Below are positions 16,486 through 25,473 of a stretch of DNA of 64,000 nt, one piece after another (position 1 is the first letter of the stretch; each line of letters starts with the position of its first letter). The notes below the pieces were generated by a model. It searched no databases, had not been told where the DNA came from, and saw nothing but the letters and a program-made list of their open reading frames with translations. The stretch covers positions 1,054,001-1,118,000 of the forward strand of contig OZ220727.1 of assembly GCA_965116865.1 (NCBI GenBank), read 5' to 3'. A program made the translations under genes and the position numbers. Source of the DNA: Aldehydirespirator sp965116865 (lineage in GTDB: Bacteria; Actinomycetota; Acidimicrobiia; Acidimicrobiales; Aldehydirespiratoraceae).

Positions 16486-17186
16486 GCGTGCTCGAGCCGG
16501 ACAGTTGTCGCCTGCCGGGCGCGCTCGCCGCGGACCCGGTGCGAGAAGAACGAGTCGTGGGCGGTGTCGAGTCCGAGATCCTCCACCTCGCTCACCCCGG
16601 CTGCGTCCAACGCGCCCCGAACCGCCGCTACGAGATCGAGGGCGGGCGTGCCCCACGCCGTGGCGCCGGCGACGTCGCGGCCTGCCACGTCCGCGACCGA
16701 GGCCATCTCCGCCAGGCCGAACTCGTACGCTGCGGGCCTGATCACCGGACCCACCACCGCTCGAAGCCGCGCAACGCCCGAGCAGGCCGACAGACCGCGC
16801 ATGGCCCGGACCATCTCCGGCACTATGCCGGCCACTATGCCCCGCCAGCCTGCGTGCGCCACACCCGCCGCGCCGCCGCCCACCACCACGACCGGCGCGC
16901 AATCGGCCGTGTGCAGCGCCAGCACGGCCGCAGGCGCCCCGGTCACCGCCCCGTCGGCCACCGACCCCGCCCCGTCGCCCGGCTCGGCCACGGCCACCAC
17001 CTCGGCGCCGTGGACCTGCCTGAGCCAGGTCCACGGCCCGCCCGCCAACGCCTGGCGCCTGCGCTCCAAGCGGCGCTCCGGACCCGGCCCTGCGTCGAGG
17101 TCGCAGCGAAAGTCGCCGTCAGACCTCTCGGAGCAGCGGATCCTGGCGACCAGGCCCTCGCCTGCCGGGACCAGGCGCTCGATCAC
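16482..17186 (-). CDS. pgeF: Peptidoglycan editing factor / laccase-domain protein (YfiH family)
   Basis: 234 residues, GTG start. Metal-site residues of the family are in WLRQVHGAEVV, ALHTADCAPVVVV and GVAHAGWRG. VVGPVIRPAAYEFG and FFSHRVRGERAR mark the C-terminal half. Family members act as purine nucleoside phosphorylase-type enzymes and remove L-Ser misincorporated in peptidoglycan precursors; either role would fit the cell-wall cluster. It starts 39 bp after ftsZ. Confidence 0.9.
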   Translation of the reverse strand: MIERLVPAGEGLVARIRCSERSDGDFRCDLDAGPGPERRLERRRQALAGGPWTWLRQVHGAEVVAVAEPGDGAGSVADGAVTGAPAAVLALHTADCAPVVVVGGGAAGVAHAGWRGIVAGIVPEMVRAMRGLSACSGVARLRAVVGPVIRPAAYEFGLAEMASVADVAGRDVAGATAWGTPALDLVAAVRGALDAAGVSEVEDLGLDTAHDSFFSHRVRGERARQATTVRLEHA

Positions 17187-17225
17187 CGCCCCGCTGTCTC
17201 CCGGGAGTCCGTGCCGGGGTCGTGC

Positions 17226-18347
17226 TCATCTAAGGAAGTCGGGCACATCGAACTCGTCGTTGAGGTCAGCACCGACCGGGGTGTGCGAGTCGCCCGTCGC
17301 GAACACGTCGGCGATCTGCATCCTCTCCCTCGGTGCAGCCCTCGCTCCCGGATGATCCTCCCGCCGGGAACGACGCTGGACGCGGTCTCCGTAGCTCTGC
17401 CGGTCGCTCTCGAAGCCCGCGGCGATCACAGTGACCTTGACCTCGTCGCCGAGAGCGTCGTCGATCACCGTTCCGAAGATGATGTTGGCATCCTGGTGAG
17501 CCACCGACTGCACGACCTCGGCCGCTTCGTTCACCTCCATCAGCCCGAGGCTCGAAGGGCCCGAGATGTTCAGCAGCAGCCCCTGCGACCGGTCGATGGA
17601 GGACTCCAGCAGCGGGCTCGAGATGGCGGCCCGCGCGGCGGCGACCGCGCGCCCCTCGCCGGTGGCGGAGCCCATTCCCATCAAAGCGCTGCCGGCGTCG
17701 GTCAGCACGGCCCGCACGTCGGCGAAGTCCGTATTGATCAGCCCGGGGGTGGTGATGAGGCCTGTGATCCCACCCACACCCTGCATCAAGACCTCGTCGG
17801 CCATCCGGAAGGCGTTGAGCATCGAGGTCTTCTCGTCGGCGATCGCTATGAGGCGGTCGTTGGGGATGACGATAAGCGTGTCGACCTTCTCCTTGAGACG
17901 CTGGATGCCCTCGTCGGCCTGCACCGACCGCCTGGACCCCTCGAAACTGAACGGCCGTGTCACCACCCCGATGGTGAGCGCACCGGAGCTCTTGGCCACC
18001 TCAGCCACCACCGGCGCGGCGCCGGTGCCGGTTCCGCCCCCCTTGCCCACCGTGATGAACACCATGTCCGATCCGTTGAGGGACTCGCGGATGTCGTCGA
18101 TGTGCTCCTCGGCCGCCTGCTTGCCCACCTCGGGATTGCTGCCCGCGCCCAGACCCCTCGTGAGGTTCTTGCCGAGATCGATCCTGACGTCGGCGTCGCT
18201 CATGGCAAGGGCCTGAGCGTCGGTGTTGGCCGCTATGAACTCGACGCCCCGGAGGCCGGAGTCGATCATGCGGTTGACTGCGTTCACTCCGCCGCCGCCG
18301 ACTCCAATCACTCTGATGACGGCGAGGTAGTTGTGAGAATCACCCAT
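17226..18347 (-). CDS. ftsZ: Cell division GTPase FtsZ
   Basis: 373-residue tubulin homologue that forms the Z-ring. GTP-binding motifs are RVIGVGGGGVNAVNRM (13-28), FIAANTDAQAL and the tubulin signature GGGTGTG at 103-109. The GTPase T7 loop region reads NTDFADVRAVL. The protein ends DLNDEFDVPDFLR, the conserved C-terminal peptide that binds SepF and other partners. It is separated from ftsQ by about 100 bp that contain a dispersed repeat. Confidence 0.97.
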   Translation of the reverse strand: MGDSHNYLAVIRVIGVGGGGVNAVNRMIDSGLRGVEFIAANTDAQALAMSDADVRIDLGKNLTRGLGAGSNPEVGKQAAEEHIDDIRESLNGSDMVFITVGKGGGTGTGAAPVVAEVAKSSGALTIGVVTRPFSFEGSRRSVQADEGIQRLKEKVDTLIVIPNDRLIAIADEKTSMLNAFRMADEVLMQGVGGITGLITTPGLINTDFADVRAVLTDAGSALMGMGSATGEGRAVAAARAAISSPLLESSIDRSQGLLLNISGPSSLGLMEVNEAAEVVQSVAHQDANIIFGTVIDDALGDEVKVTVIAAGFESDRQSYGDRVQRRSRREDHPGARAAPRERMQIADVFATGDSHTPVGADLNDEFDVPDFLR

Positions 18348-18385
18348 CGCCGCGTCAACCTCCCTTGATTGAACGTTCGCCCCAT

Positions 18386-18450
18386 CTTAGAGGCCGAGCG
18401 AATGGACCGTCCCGCGGCGCAGACAGCGAGGCCGCGGGCGGGCGCGGTCA
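18386..18450. repeat. Dispersed repeat, AGAGGCCGAGCGAA family, ftsQ-ftsZ gap
   Basis: TTAGAGGCCGAGCGAATGGA and the following G+C-rich 45 bp match the beginning of the other copies. It fills the only sizeable gap inside the murC-to-ftsZ run and may affect ftsZ expression. Confidence 0.6.
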
Positions 18451-19257
18451 GAGCGGGCAGGGATCGTGGCGCTTGACGGTGGCGACGTCGGGCATGGTCA
18501 CGTCGATCGTCGTGATGCACTCGAGGTCGGTGGTGGCGAGCACGGCTCGCAGCGCGCTGATCTTGTCGTCGATCAGGACCGGATGGCCGAGCACCGCGGC
18601 GGTGCCGCCGACGAGTTCCAGGCCTGTCCTCTCCCTGCCCGCCTCGACCGTGACGGTCCGCACCCAGGCACGCAGGTCGTCGGGCATCGCCGCGACGACG
18701 GCGAGCGGCCCGTACGCCGCGGTGTGGACGTCGCCGAGCTCCCCAAAGAAGGGCACCGACACTCGGGGGAGAGCGTCCGTCCGTGCCCCGTCGGCCCGAC
18801 CGGACCCGTCGGTCGGCCCGCCGGACGCCGGTCCCCAGCCGATCGCGTGCCCGTGGGCGTCGATCATGGCGGTGCGACCTCCCGATGCGGGGACCACCGC
18901 CACCGGCACGCGAGGATCCACCGAAATCCGTACCGTGGACGGCCAATCCCTCCACACGCGCACCGACCTCACCCAGGGCAAACCGGCGACGGCGTCCTGC
19001 GCCAGGCCGACATCCAGGAACGCCATGGGCATCCCGACCGCCACCCGGGAGCTCTCAAGGATCTCGGCCCGGTCGGCCGGATCGACGCCCGAGACCGCGA
19101 TCCGGTCCACGTCCAGCAGCGGTGTGAGGCTGACACCCCAGGCGGCGGCAGCCGCGGCAGCCGCAACCAGCGCCGCCAGCAGGACCCGCAGGCGGCGGCG
19201 CCCCTCGGCGCGCAGGACAGCGACACGACGAGCCTTCATGCGCGGGTCGACGGTCAC
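18448..19257 (-). CDS. ftsQ: Cell division protein FtsQ
   Basis: 269 residues from a GTG at 19257 that overlaps the murB stop (GTGA). Short basic cytoplasmic tail, one transmembrane helix (about 25-45, Ala-rich), then the POTRA domain (LDVDRIAVSGVDPADRAEIL, MAFLDVGLAQDAVAGLPWV, RSVRVWRDWPSTVRISV). The beta domain ends with CITTIDVTMPDVATVKR. FtsQ links early and late divisome proteins. Alternative starts at 19239 (MKARR) or 19278 are possible. Confidence 0.9.
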   Translation of the reverse strand: MTVDPRMKARRVAVLRAEGRRRLRVLLAALVAAAAAAAAWGVSLTPLLDVDRIAVSGVDPADRAEILESSRVAVGMPMAFLDVGLAQDAVAGLPWVRSVRVWRDWPSTVRISVDPRVPVAVVPASGGRTAMIDAHGHAIGWGPASGGPTDGSGRADGARTDALPRVSVPFFGELGDVHTAAYGPLAVVAAMPDDLRAWVRTVTVEAGRERTGLELVGGTAAVLGHPVLIDDKISALRAVLATTDLECITTIDVTMPDVATVKRHDPCPL

Positions 19258-20222
19258 AGCGGCCACGGCAGCTCCCAAGGCTCGAAGCCGACGAGACAGG
19301 TCTCCGCAGACAGCTCAACGCCGTGGGCGTCCCTCACGCGGCGGCGCACCTCGCGCATGACCTCGACCACGTCGCAGGCACGCCCCCCCTCGTCGACCTG
19401 AATGAAGTTGGCGTGCTTCGCCGACACAGCGGCCGTGCCGATACGCAGTCCCTTAGCTCCGACGGACTCGATGAGCTCGCCAGCGGCCGCATCATCGGAA
19501 TTGGCGAACACCGACCCGGCGTTGCGCCCGCCAGGCTGGTTGGCCCGGCGCCAGCGCACGATCTCCGCAAGTTCGGCTCTGGAGGCCCGCCCGTCCCCGG
19601 GTCGCAGCTCGAGCCTCGCCGAGGCGACGACCAGGTGCGCCTCGACAGCGCTGGTACGGTATCCGAGGCGCAGGTCGGCGGCGGCGCGGACGGTGGTGTC
19701 GCCCCGGTGGAGATCGACGACGACCGCTTCGGCCAAACATCCGGACATGTCCGAACCGTGCCCGCCCGCGTTCATTCTCACCGCCCCGCCGACAGTGCCG
19801 GGCACCCCCACCGCCCACTCGAAGCCGGCCAGTCCGGCCGCGACCGAGGCGCGGGCGACGACCGGGAGCTGCGCGCCGCCTGACGCGCCGACCACCGGAC
19901 CGTCGATATCGAACCGTGTCAGTCGGCCGCCGAGGGCGACGGCCAAGCCGGCGAAGCCCCGGTCGGCCACCAGCAGGTTGGAGCCTCGCCCCACCACCAG
20001 CACCGGCACGGGCGGGAAGGACCGCGCCAGACCCGAGACGGCAGCAGCCAGAAACTCCAACTCGGCGGAATCGTTCACCGTGACGAAGAGACGGGCCGGC
20101 CCGCCGACCCGGTAGGTGGTGTGGGGCGCCAGGCCGTAGTCCCTCCGCAGCGACGGCCCAAGATCCGAGCAGGCCAGGCGCCGCTCGAGGCCGGCAAGCG
20201 CGTCCTGCTGCGCAGCGCTCAT
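19254..20222 (-). CDS. murB: UDP-N-acetylmuramate dehydrogenase
   Basis: 322 residues, FAD enzyme that reduces UDP-GlcNAc-enolpyruvate to UDP-MurNAc. FAD-site motifs are TTYRVGGPARLFV, VVGRGSNLLVAD and VGVPGTVGGAVRMNAG. The catalytic GSVFANSDDAAAGELIE segment carries the proton-donor Ser, and SAKHANFIQVD is also conserved. It sits between murC and ftsQ with ATGA overlap to murC, an order seen in some deep actinobacteria. Confidence 0.96.
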   Translation of the reverse strand: MSAAQQDALAGLERRLACSDLGPSLRRDYGLAPHTTYRVGGPARLFVTVNDSAELEFLAAAVSGLARSFPPVPVLVVGRGSNLLVADRGFAGLAVALGGRLTRFDIDGPVVGASGGAQLPVVARASVAAGLAGFEWAVGVPGTVGGAVRMNAGGHGSDMSGCLAEAVVVDLHRGDTTVRAAADLRLGYRTSAVEAHLVVASARLELRPGDGRASRAELAEIVRWRRANQPGGRNAGSVFANSDDAAAGELIESVGAKGLRIGTAAVSAKHANFIQVDEGGRACDVVEVMREVRRRVRDAHGVELSAETCLVGFEPWELPWPL

Positions 20223-21631
20223 CGGCCGGACCCCGCCGGCGTCCGGCCGCGTACCGCCAAGCGCTCCATCACAACATCGGGTGTCGCGGTCAGGTCGCCG
20301 GCGCCCAGCGTCAGACAGAGGTCGCCGGGACGCAGCCGGGCCTCCAGCCAGTCGGCGACCTCGTCAAGCCCCGGAAGCCAGGTCACCGACGCCGAAGGAT
20401 GAGCGTCGAGCACTGCGTCCAGCACGATCTTCGAGGTGACGCCCGGCCGGGGCGCCTCGCCCGACGGGTAGGTGGCAGTGAGCACGAGATGGTCGGCCCC
20501 GACGAAGGAGTCCGCGAAGCCCGATCCGACGGAGGCGACACGGCTGTGACGGTGGGGCTGGAACACGCACACAACCCTGCGCCAGTCGCCGGTGCGGGCC
20601 GCGGCGAGAGCGGCCGCGGCCTCTCCGGGGAGGTGGGCGTAGTCGTCCACGAACGTGACGCCGGCCATGTCGCCGCGGAACTCGAAGCGCCGAGCCACTC
20701 CGCCGAACCCTGCCAGGGCGCGGGCCGCGTCGGCGAAGGACGCTCCCACCGCCAGCGCGGCCACGGTCGCCGCGGTCGCGTTGAGGGCGTTGTGCAGGCC
20801 GGGAATCGGCAGAGTCACCGTTCCGAGCCTCGTCCCGGCGGACCACAACTCGAACTCGCACGAGGGCATCCCGAGCGAGACGTCCACCATCCGGAAATCT
20901 GCGTCGGGATGCGTGCCGTACGTCGTGGCGCCGACAGCGTCTGCCAGCCGGGCAGCGCCCGGATCGTCCGCGCAGGCTATCCGATGCCTGCACGGGGCCA
21001 GAAACTGCTCGAAAGCCTCGGCCAGCGCGACCGGTGAGTCCCGGTAGTTCTCGAGGTGGTCGGGCTCGACGCTGGTCACCACCGCCACCTCGGGATCGAG
21101 CGCAAGGAAGGTGCGGTCGCTCTCGTCGGCCTCCACCACGAACCACTCGCCGATGTCCCACATCGCTCCGGCGCCGATCCCCTCGACGTCGCCGCCGATG
21201 ATGAACGACGGGCGGAGACCGGCCTCCGCCAGCGCCAGGGCCAGCATCGAACTGGTCGTGGTCTTGCCGTGCGTGCCGGCCACCGCGACGGTCCGGCGTC
21301 CCGAGACGATCGCGGGGAGGATCTCGCCACGCCCCACCACCGGCACGCCGCGTTCCAGCGCGGCGCGGACCTCCGGGTTGCTGTCGGGGACCGCCGACGA
21401 GACTGCCACCAGGGCGGCGCCGCCGAGATTGGCCGGGTCGTGGCCGACAGAGACGGGAACGCCCTCGGCGCGGAGCCTGGCCGGCACCGGCCCGTCGCAC
21501 AGGTCCGATCCCGTGACCCTGTGTCCCATGGCGTGCAGCACCGACGCTATGGCGCCCATCCCGGCACCGCCCGCGCCAACCACGTGGACGGAGGTCGGAG
21601 CCGACAGGTCGACCACGTCGACGGAAGTCAT
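20219..21631 (-). CDS. murC: UDP-N-acetylmuramate--L-alanine ligase
   Basis: 470 residues; adds L-Ala to UDP-MurNAc. The UDP-binding N-terminus is VHVVGAGGAGMGAIASVL, the ATP P-loop VAGTHGKTTTSSMLAL, then VEADESDRTFL and PDHLENYRDS; the C-terminal domain has VDDYAHLPGEAAAAL and FQPHRHSR. Its stop overlaps the murB start. The murG stop lies 40 bp upstream of its start at 21631. Confidence 0.97.
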   Translation of the reverse strand: MTSVDVVDLSAPTSVHVVGAGGAGMGAIASVLHAMGHRVTGSDLCDGPVPARLRAEGVPVSVGHDPANLGGAALVAVSSAVPDSNPEVRAALERGVPVVGRGEILPAIVSGRRTVAVAGTHGKTTTSSMLALALAEAGLRPSFIIGGDVEGIGAGAMWDIGEWFVVEADESDRTFLALDPEVAVVTSVEPDHLENYRDSPVALAEAFEQFLAPCRHRIACADDPGAARLADAVGATTYGTHPDADFRMVDVSLGMPSCEFELWSAGTRLGTVTLPIPGLHNALNATAATVAALAVGASFADAARALAGFGGVARRFEFRGDMAGVTFVDDYAHLPGEAAAALAAARTGDWRRVVCVFQPHRHSRVASVGSGFADSFVGADHLVLTATYPSGEAPRPGVTSKIVLDAVLDAHPSASVTWLPGLDEVADWLEARLRPGDLCLTLGAGDLTATPDVVMERLAVRGRTPAGSGR

Positions 21632-21671
21632 CCCCAGGCCTCCCGGCGGCCCGCGCAGCCACGGCGCCTGC

Positions 21672-22886
21672 TCATCCGGCGGCCTCCGGGCGTTCGGGCC
21701 GCCCGACCCGGGCGAAGCTCTCGAGCAGGTCGACCACCGCTCCCGCGGCCCCGGGCCTGGCCAACGACCGCGCCGCTTCGGCCATCAAGTCGAGGCGGCC
21801 CGGATCCGCGAGCAGAGCGTCGACCTCGGCCACCAGCCGAGCCGGGTCGAGTTCGCCGTCTCTGACCAGCACAGCACCGCCAGCCGTCTCGAGCCTCCGC
21901 GCGTTGGCAGTCTGATGGTCGTCGGGCGCGCCCGGCAGAGGCACCAGCACGGCCGGCATTCCCACCGCGGCCAGTTCGGCGACGGTCGTGGCCCCCGCCC
22001 GGCTCACGACCAGGTCGGCGGCGGCGTACACCGTCGCCATGTCGTTCTCGTATGCGACCAAGTCGTAATGGAGCGCCATTGTCGGCGCCGCCGTCACACG
22101 CGCCGAGAGTCCGTTGTGGTCGCGGTGGCCCGTGATGTGGCGAATGTGCAGGTCGTCCCGGTCCTGCCAGAGGTCCGCCGCTGCGCCGGTCGCCTCGTTG
22201 ATGGTGCGGGCGCCGAGCGAGCCGCCGACGACTGCCACCATCCGGCGCCCCTCGTCGACGCCCAGGGCGGCACGGGCCGCCGCCCGTCCCGCCGAACGGT
22301 CGGCGTCCATCACTTCGTCTCGCACGGGGTTGCCGGTCCAGGCAGCTCGGCGCAGGTCGGTGTCCTCGAAGGCTGTGGCCGCCGCAGCCGCCAGCCGGCT
22401 CAACATCCGGTTGGCCAGGCCGGGCACCGCATTCTGCTCGGCAATCACCAGCGGCACGCGCAACGCGGCGGCTGCCGCGCCGACCGCGACCGAGGCGTAG
22501 CCCCCCAGCCCCACCACAACGGCAGGCCTGTACCGCCTCAGCAACAGCAGCGCCTGGACGAAGGCCCGGGCGAGATCGACGGACGCAGCCGCGTTGGCGG
22601 CCATAGCGGAGAGGGAGAACCCGCGTCGCAGCCCCCGGCCGGGCAGCGCGGTGAGAGCGAATCCCTCCTCGGCGACCAGCCCCGTCCCGACGCCGCCGGT
22701 GCTGACGACGAAGTGCACGGCATGCCGAGGGGCGCCTCGGCCGGTGATTTCGCGGGCGATGCAGACGCCCGGCATGATGTGGCCCGCGGTGCCGCCGCCG
22801 GCTATGAGGGCCCATGCCGGAGGGTGCGGATCAGGCTCGGACGGCCGCCGGCCGCGGGAGGCCGCGCCGAACCGGCGCCCGCTCAT
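21672..22886 (-). CDS. murG: UDP-GlcNAc transferase forming lipid II (MurG)
   Basis: 404 residues, GT28. Transfers GlcNAc to lipid I at the inner membrane. Motifs are ALIAGGGTAGHIMPGVCIA near residue 27, VVGLGGYASVAV, VIAEQNAVPGLANR, AVVGGSLGARTINE, VVSRAGATTVAEL and VPLPGAPDDHQTANA. The ATG at 22886 overlaps the ftsW stop (ATGA). The N-terminal 20 residues before the first beta strand are basic and non-conserved. Confidence 0.96.
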   Translation of the reverse strand: MSGRRFGAASRGRRPSEPDPHPPAWALIAGGGTAGHIMPGVCIAREITGRGAPRHAVHFVVSTGGVGTGLVAEEGFALTALPGRGLRRGFSLSAMAANAAASVDLARAFVQALLLLRRYRPAVVVGLGGYASVAVGAAAAALRVPLVIAEQNAVPGLANRMLSRLAAAAATAFEDTDLRRAAWTGNPVRDEVMDADRSAGRAAARAALGVDEGRRMVAVVGGSLGARTINEATGAAADLWQDRDDLHIRHITGHRDHNGLSARVTAAPTMALHYDLVAYENDMATVYAAADLVVSRAGATTVAELAAVGMPAVLVPLPGAPDDHQTANARRLETAGGAVLVRDGELDPARLVAEVDALLADPGRLDLMAEAARSLARPGAAGAVVDLLESFARVGRPERPEAAG

Positions 22887-24085
22887 CGGATCTGCCTCGC
22901 CACGTTGAGCAGCACGCCCACGGCGGCCAGTGTCGCCACCAGCGACGTCCCCCCGAAGGAGAGCAGGGGCAGAGTGATTCCGACTATGGGGAGGACGGCC
23001 AGCACCGCACCCATGTTGAGCGCGGCCTGCATCACGATCCAAGCCGTGACTCCCACCGCTAGGAGCATTCCGAAGCGGTCCGGGGCCCGTAGCGCCACGC
23101 CGAGGCCGGCGGCTGCGATCGCCGCGAAGAGCACCACCACGAACAGGGTGCCGATCATTCCGAGTTCCTCGCCGATGACCGCGAATATGAAGTCGGTGTG
23201 GGCGTAGGGCAGGAAGCCCCACTTGGCTCGACCCTCCCCGAGCCCCATCCCGTCGATGCCGCCGGAGGCCATGGCGTGCAGCGACTTCAACGTCTGGTAT
23301 CCGTTGTCGTGAGGGTCGGCCCAGGGATCCAGGAACCCGAGCATGCGGGCGCGGCGCCAGGGCGACTGAACGATCAGCGCGGCTGTCAGACCCGCCCCGA
23401 CCAAGGCCGCGGCAAGCAGATGGCTGATCCTGGCCCCTGCGAAGTACAGCATCGTGAGGGCCACTCCGACGATCAGGACGGTCGTGCCCAAATGGGGCTG
23501 CAGCATCAGCAGCGTGGCTGTCCCACCGGTCAGCAGCAGGACCGGCTGCAGCGTCGACCAGGCGTCCTCCATGGGCCTGTCGGGCCGGGACAGCAAGTCG
23601 GCCACGAAGACCACGAAAGCGATCTTGGCCACCTCCGATGGCTGGAACACAATGGGGCCGGCGCCGAGCCAGCGCCGGGCGCCGTTGGCGCTCAGACCCA
23701 CGCCGGGCACGGCGGTGAGCGCAAGCAGCACTACCGACAGGCAGAGGCCCAACAGTGCGAACCGCTTCCAGATGCGGTAGTCGATGCGAAGCAGCACCAG
23801 CAGGGCCAGCACGCCCACACCCAGCCACATGGCCTGGCTCTTGAACAGGGACCAGGCCGAGTCGGTGCCCGACAGGCTGGCAGCGGCGGTGGCCGACAGT
23901 GCCATCACGAGGCCCAGCATCACCAGCGACAGCGACGCCAGGAAGAGCACCAGGAACAGTCCGGTACGGCGTCCGATGGGCGTCTTCGGGCCGCGGCCGT
24001 CGGGCGGGATCCGCCCGACGGCGTGGCGGGCCCTGGCGTCGGCGAGCGCCTGCCGGCGGACGCTGGCGCGCTCCGTCACGACCAC
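22883..24085 (-). CDS. ftsW: Peptidoglycan glycosyltransferase FtsW (SEDS family)
   Basis: 400 residues with about ten transmembrane helices, GTG start at 24085 overlapping murD by 10 bp. Conserved SEDS features are FQPSEVAKIAFVVFVAD, LQPHLGTTVLIVGV, GRAKWGFLPYAHTDFIFAVI, GEELGMIGTL and GITLPLLSFGGTSLVA. It polymerises lipid II at the septum with the class B PBP encoded at 28110. Confidence 0.95.
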   Translation of the reverse strand: MVVTERASVRRQALADARARHAVGRIPPDGRGPKTPIGRRTGLFLVLFLASLSLVMLGLVMALSATAAASLSGTDSAWSLFKSQAMWLGVGVLALLVLLRIDYRIWKRFALLGLCLSVVLLALTAVPGVGLSANGARRWLGAGPIVFQPSEVAKIAFVVFVADLLSRPDRPMEDAWSTLQPVLLLTGGTATLLMLQPHLGTTVLIVGVALTMLYFAGARISHLLAAALVGAGLTAALIVQSPWRRARMLGFLDPWADPHDNGYQTLKSLHAMASGGIDGMGLGEGRAKWGFLPYAHTDFIFAVIGEELGMIGTLFVVVLFAAIAAAGLGVALRAPDRFGMLLAVGVTAWIVMQAALNMGAVLAVLPIVGITLPLLSFGGTSLVATLAAVGVLLNVARQIR

Positions 24086-25473
24086 TCTGACGTCCTCCCG
24101 CCGGTCCTGCGGGCCCTTGCGTTCACCGCGCGGACGAAGTCCTCACCGCGCTCCGCGTAGCCGGAGTATGCGTCGAAGGAGGCGCATGCGGGAGACAGGA
24201 GCACGGCCATGCCCGGCCCGGCCGCGGCCGCCGCAATGTCCACGGCCTCGGCCATGTCCCCGGCCACCGACACCGGCCTGTCGGCAGCGAACACTTCGGC
24301 CACCTCGTCGGCGGCCTCGCCGAAGGCCACCACGCTGCACACCCGGTCCGCCGCGCCGCGCAGCTCGGCCAAGTCCAGGCCCTTGCTGCGGCCGCCGGCG
24401 ATGAGCACGGCCCTCTCGAAGGAGCGCAGGGCCGCGACGGTGGCGTGGGGAGTGGTCGCTTTGGAGTCGTCGTAGAAGGTCACCCCGTCGATGGTGGCGA
24501 CCCGCTGCACACGGTGGGCTCCGGGCCCGCAGACGCGCAGCGCCTCGGCCACTCCCCCGGAGTCGGCGCCTACCAGCGTGGCGGTGGCCGCAGCGGCGAG
24601 CGCGTTGGCGATGTCGTGGGGCATGGCGCGGCGCAGCTCGCCGACGGGCAGGATCGGGCCGTCCGGCCCGGTCAGCGTGTCGCCGTCGAGCCACCAGTCG
24701 GCCGGCCCCTCGGCCGCGAACGTGTATGCAGCCCGGTCCTCGCGCAGGCGGCCCATGACGGCAGGGTCCCGCCGGTTGGCGACCGCGGCGCCCCCTGCAG
24801 GAATGAGCTCCCACAGACGGGCCTTGGCCGCCTCGTAGGAGGCCACGTCGGAATGCACGTCGAGATGGTCGGGCGCGAAGTTGAGCCAGCAGGCGGCATC
24901 AGCCCCGAAACGGCGGCTGTGGGCGAGGCGGAACGACGACGCCTCCACCACGAACACGTCCACGTCGGTCCGCTCGATCGCGCTCACCAACGGCAGGTCG
25001 TTGTTGCCGGCGGCCGCCGCGCCTACTCCCGAGCATTCCAGCGCTGCGACGATCATCCGGGTGACCGTGGTCTTGCCGCTGGTTCCGGTGACGGCCGCAA
25101 TGGGTCGGGAGTCCCATGCGGCGGCCAGGTCGAGCTCGCTGGCGGTCGGCACGCCGAGGCTAGCCGCCGCGGCCAGGACCGGGTGGTGCTCGGGCATGCC
25201 CGGCGTGGGGATCACCGCCCCCACCGCGCGGACCATCTCGATCATCCGGCGAGGATCGGGGGCGACCTCCAAGTCCAGCCCGTCGGAGGCGGCTGCAGCG
25301 ACCGCCTCCGCGCCTCCGCGGTCGTCGAAGACCACCACTTCGTGGCCGCGCGCCGTCAGCGCCCGAGCCACCGCCCGGTTGGCCGCGCCGAAGCCGGCCA
25401 GCAGCAGCGACGGCGGCGCCTCGAACGGCTCGCGGGCCGAAGGCCTGTCCGCTCGGTCCGCAGGCTGCCTCAT
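24076..25473 (-). CDS. murD: UDP-N-acetylmuramoylalanine--D-glutamate ligase
   Basis: 465 residues; adds D-Glu. ATP P-loop AVTGTSGKTTVTRMIV, then VVEASSFRLAHSRRF and NFAPDHLDVHSDV. The C-terminal substrate domain has TFYDDSKATTPHATVAAL and LIAGGRSKGLDL, ending near LLSPACASFDAYSGYAERG. It overlaps mraY by ATGA. Confidence 0.96.
   Translation of the reverse strand: MRQPADRADRPSAREPFEAPPSLLLAGFGAANRAVARALTARGHEVVVFDDRGGAEAVAAAASDGLDLEVAPDPRRMIEMVRAVGAVIPTPGMPEHHPVLAAAASLGVPTASELDLAAAWDSRPIAAVTGTSGKTTVTRMIVAALECSGVGAAAAGNNDLPLVSAIERTDVDVFVVEASSFRLAHSRRFGADAACWLNFAPDHLDVHSDVASYEAAKARLWELIPAGGAAVANRRDPAVMGRLREDRAAYTFAAEGPADWWLDGDTLTGPDGPILPVGELRRAMPHDIANALAAAATATLVGADSGGVAEALRVCGPGAHRVQRVATIDGVTFYDDSKATTPHATVAALRSFERAVLIAGGRSKGLDLAELRGAADRVCSVVAFGEAADEVAEVFAADRPVSVAGDMAEAVDIAAAAAGPGMAVLLSPACASFDAYSGYAERGEDFVRAVNARARRTGGRTSEWS

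Noticed and set aside
22887..23828. A 718-residue fusion of an unknown domain with MurG
   Set aside because: The first 314 codons are a shadow of ftsW; MurG starts at 22886 with an ATGA overlap.
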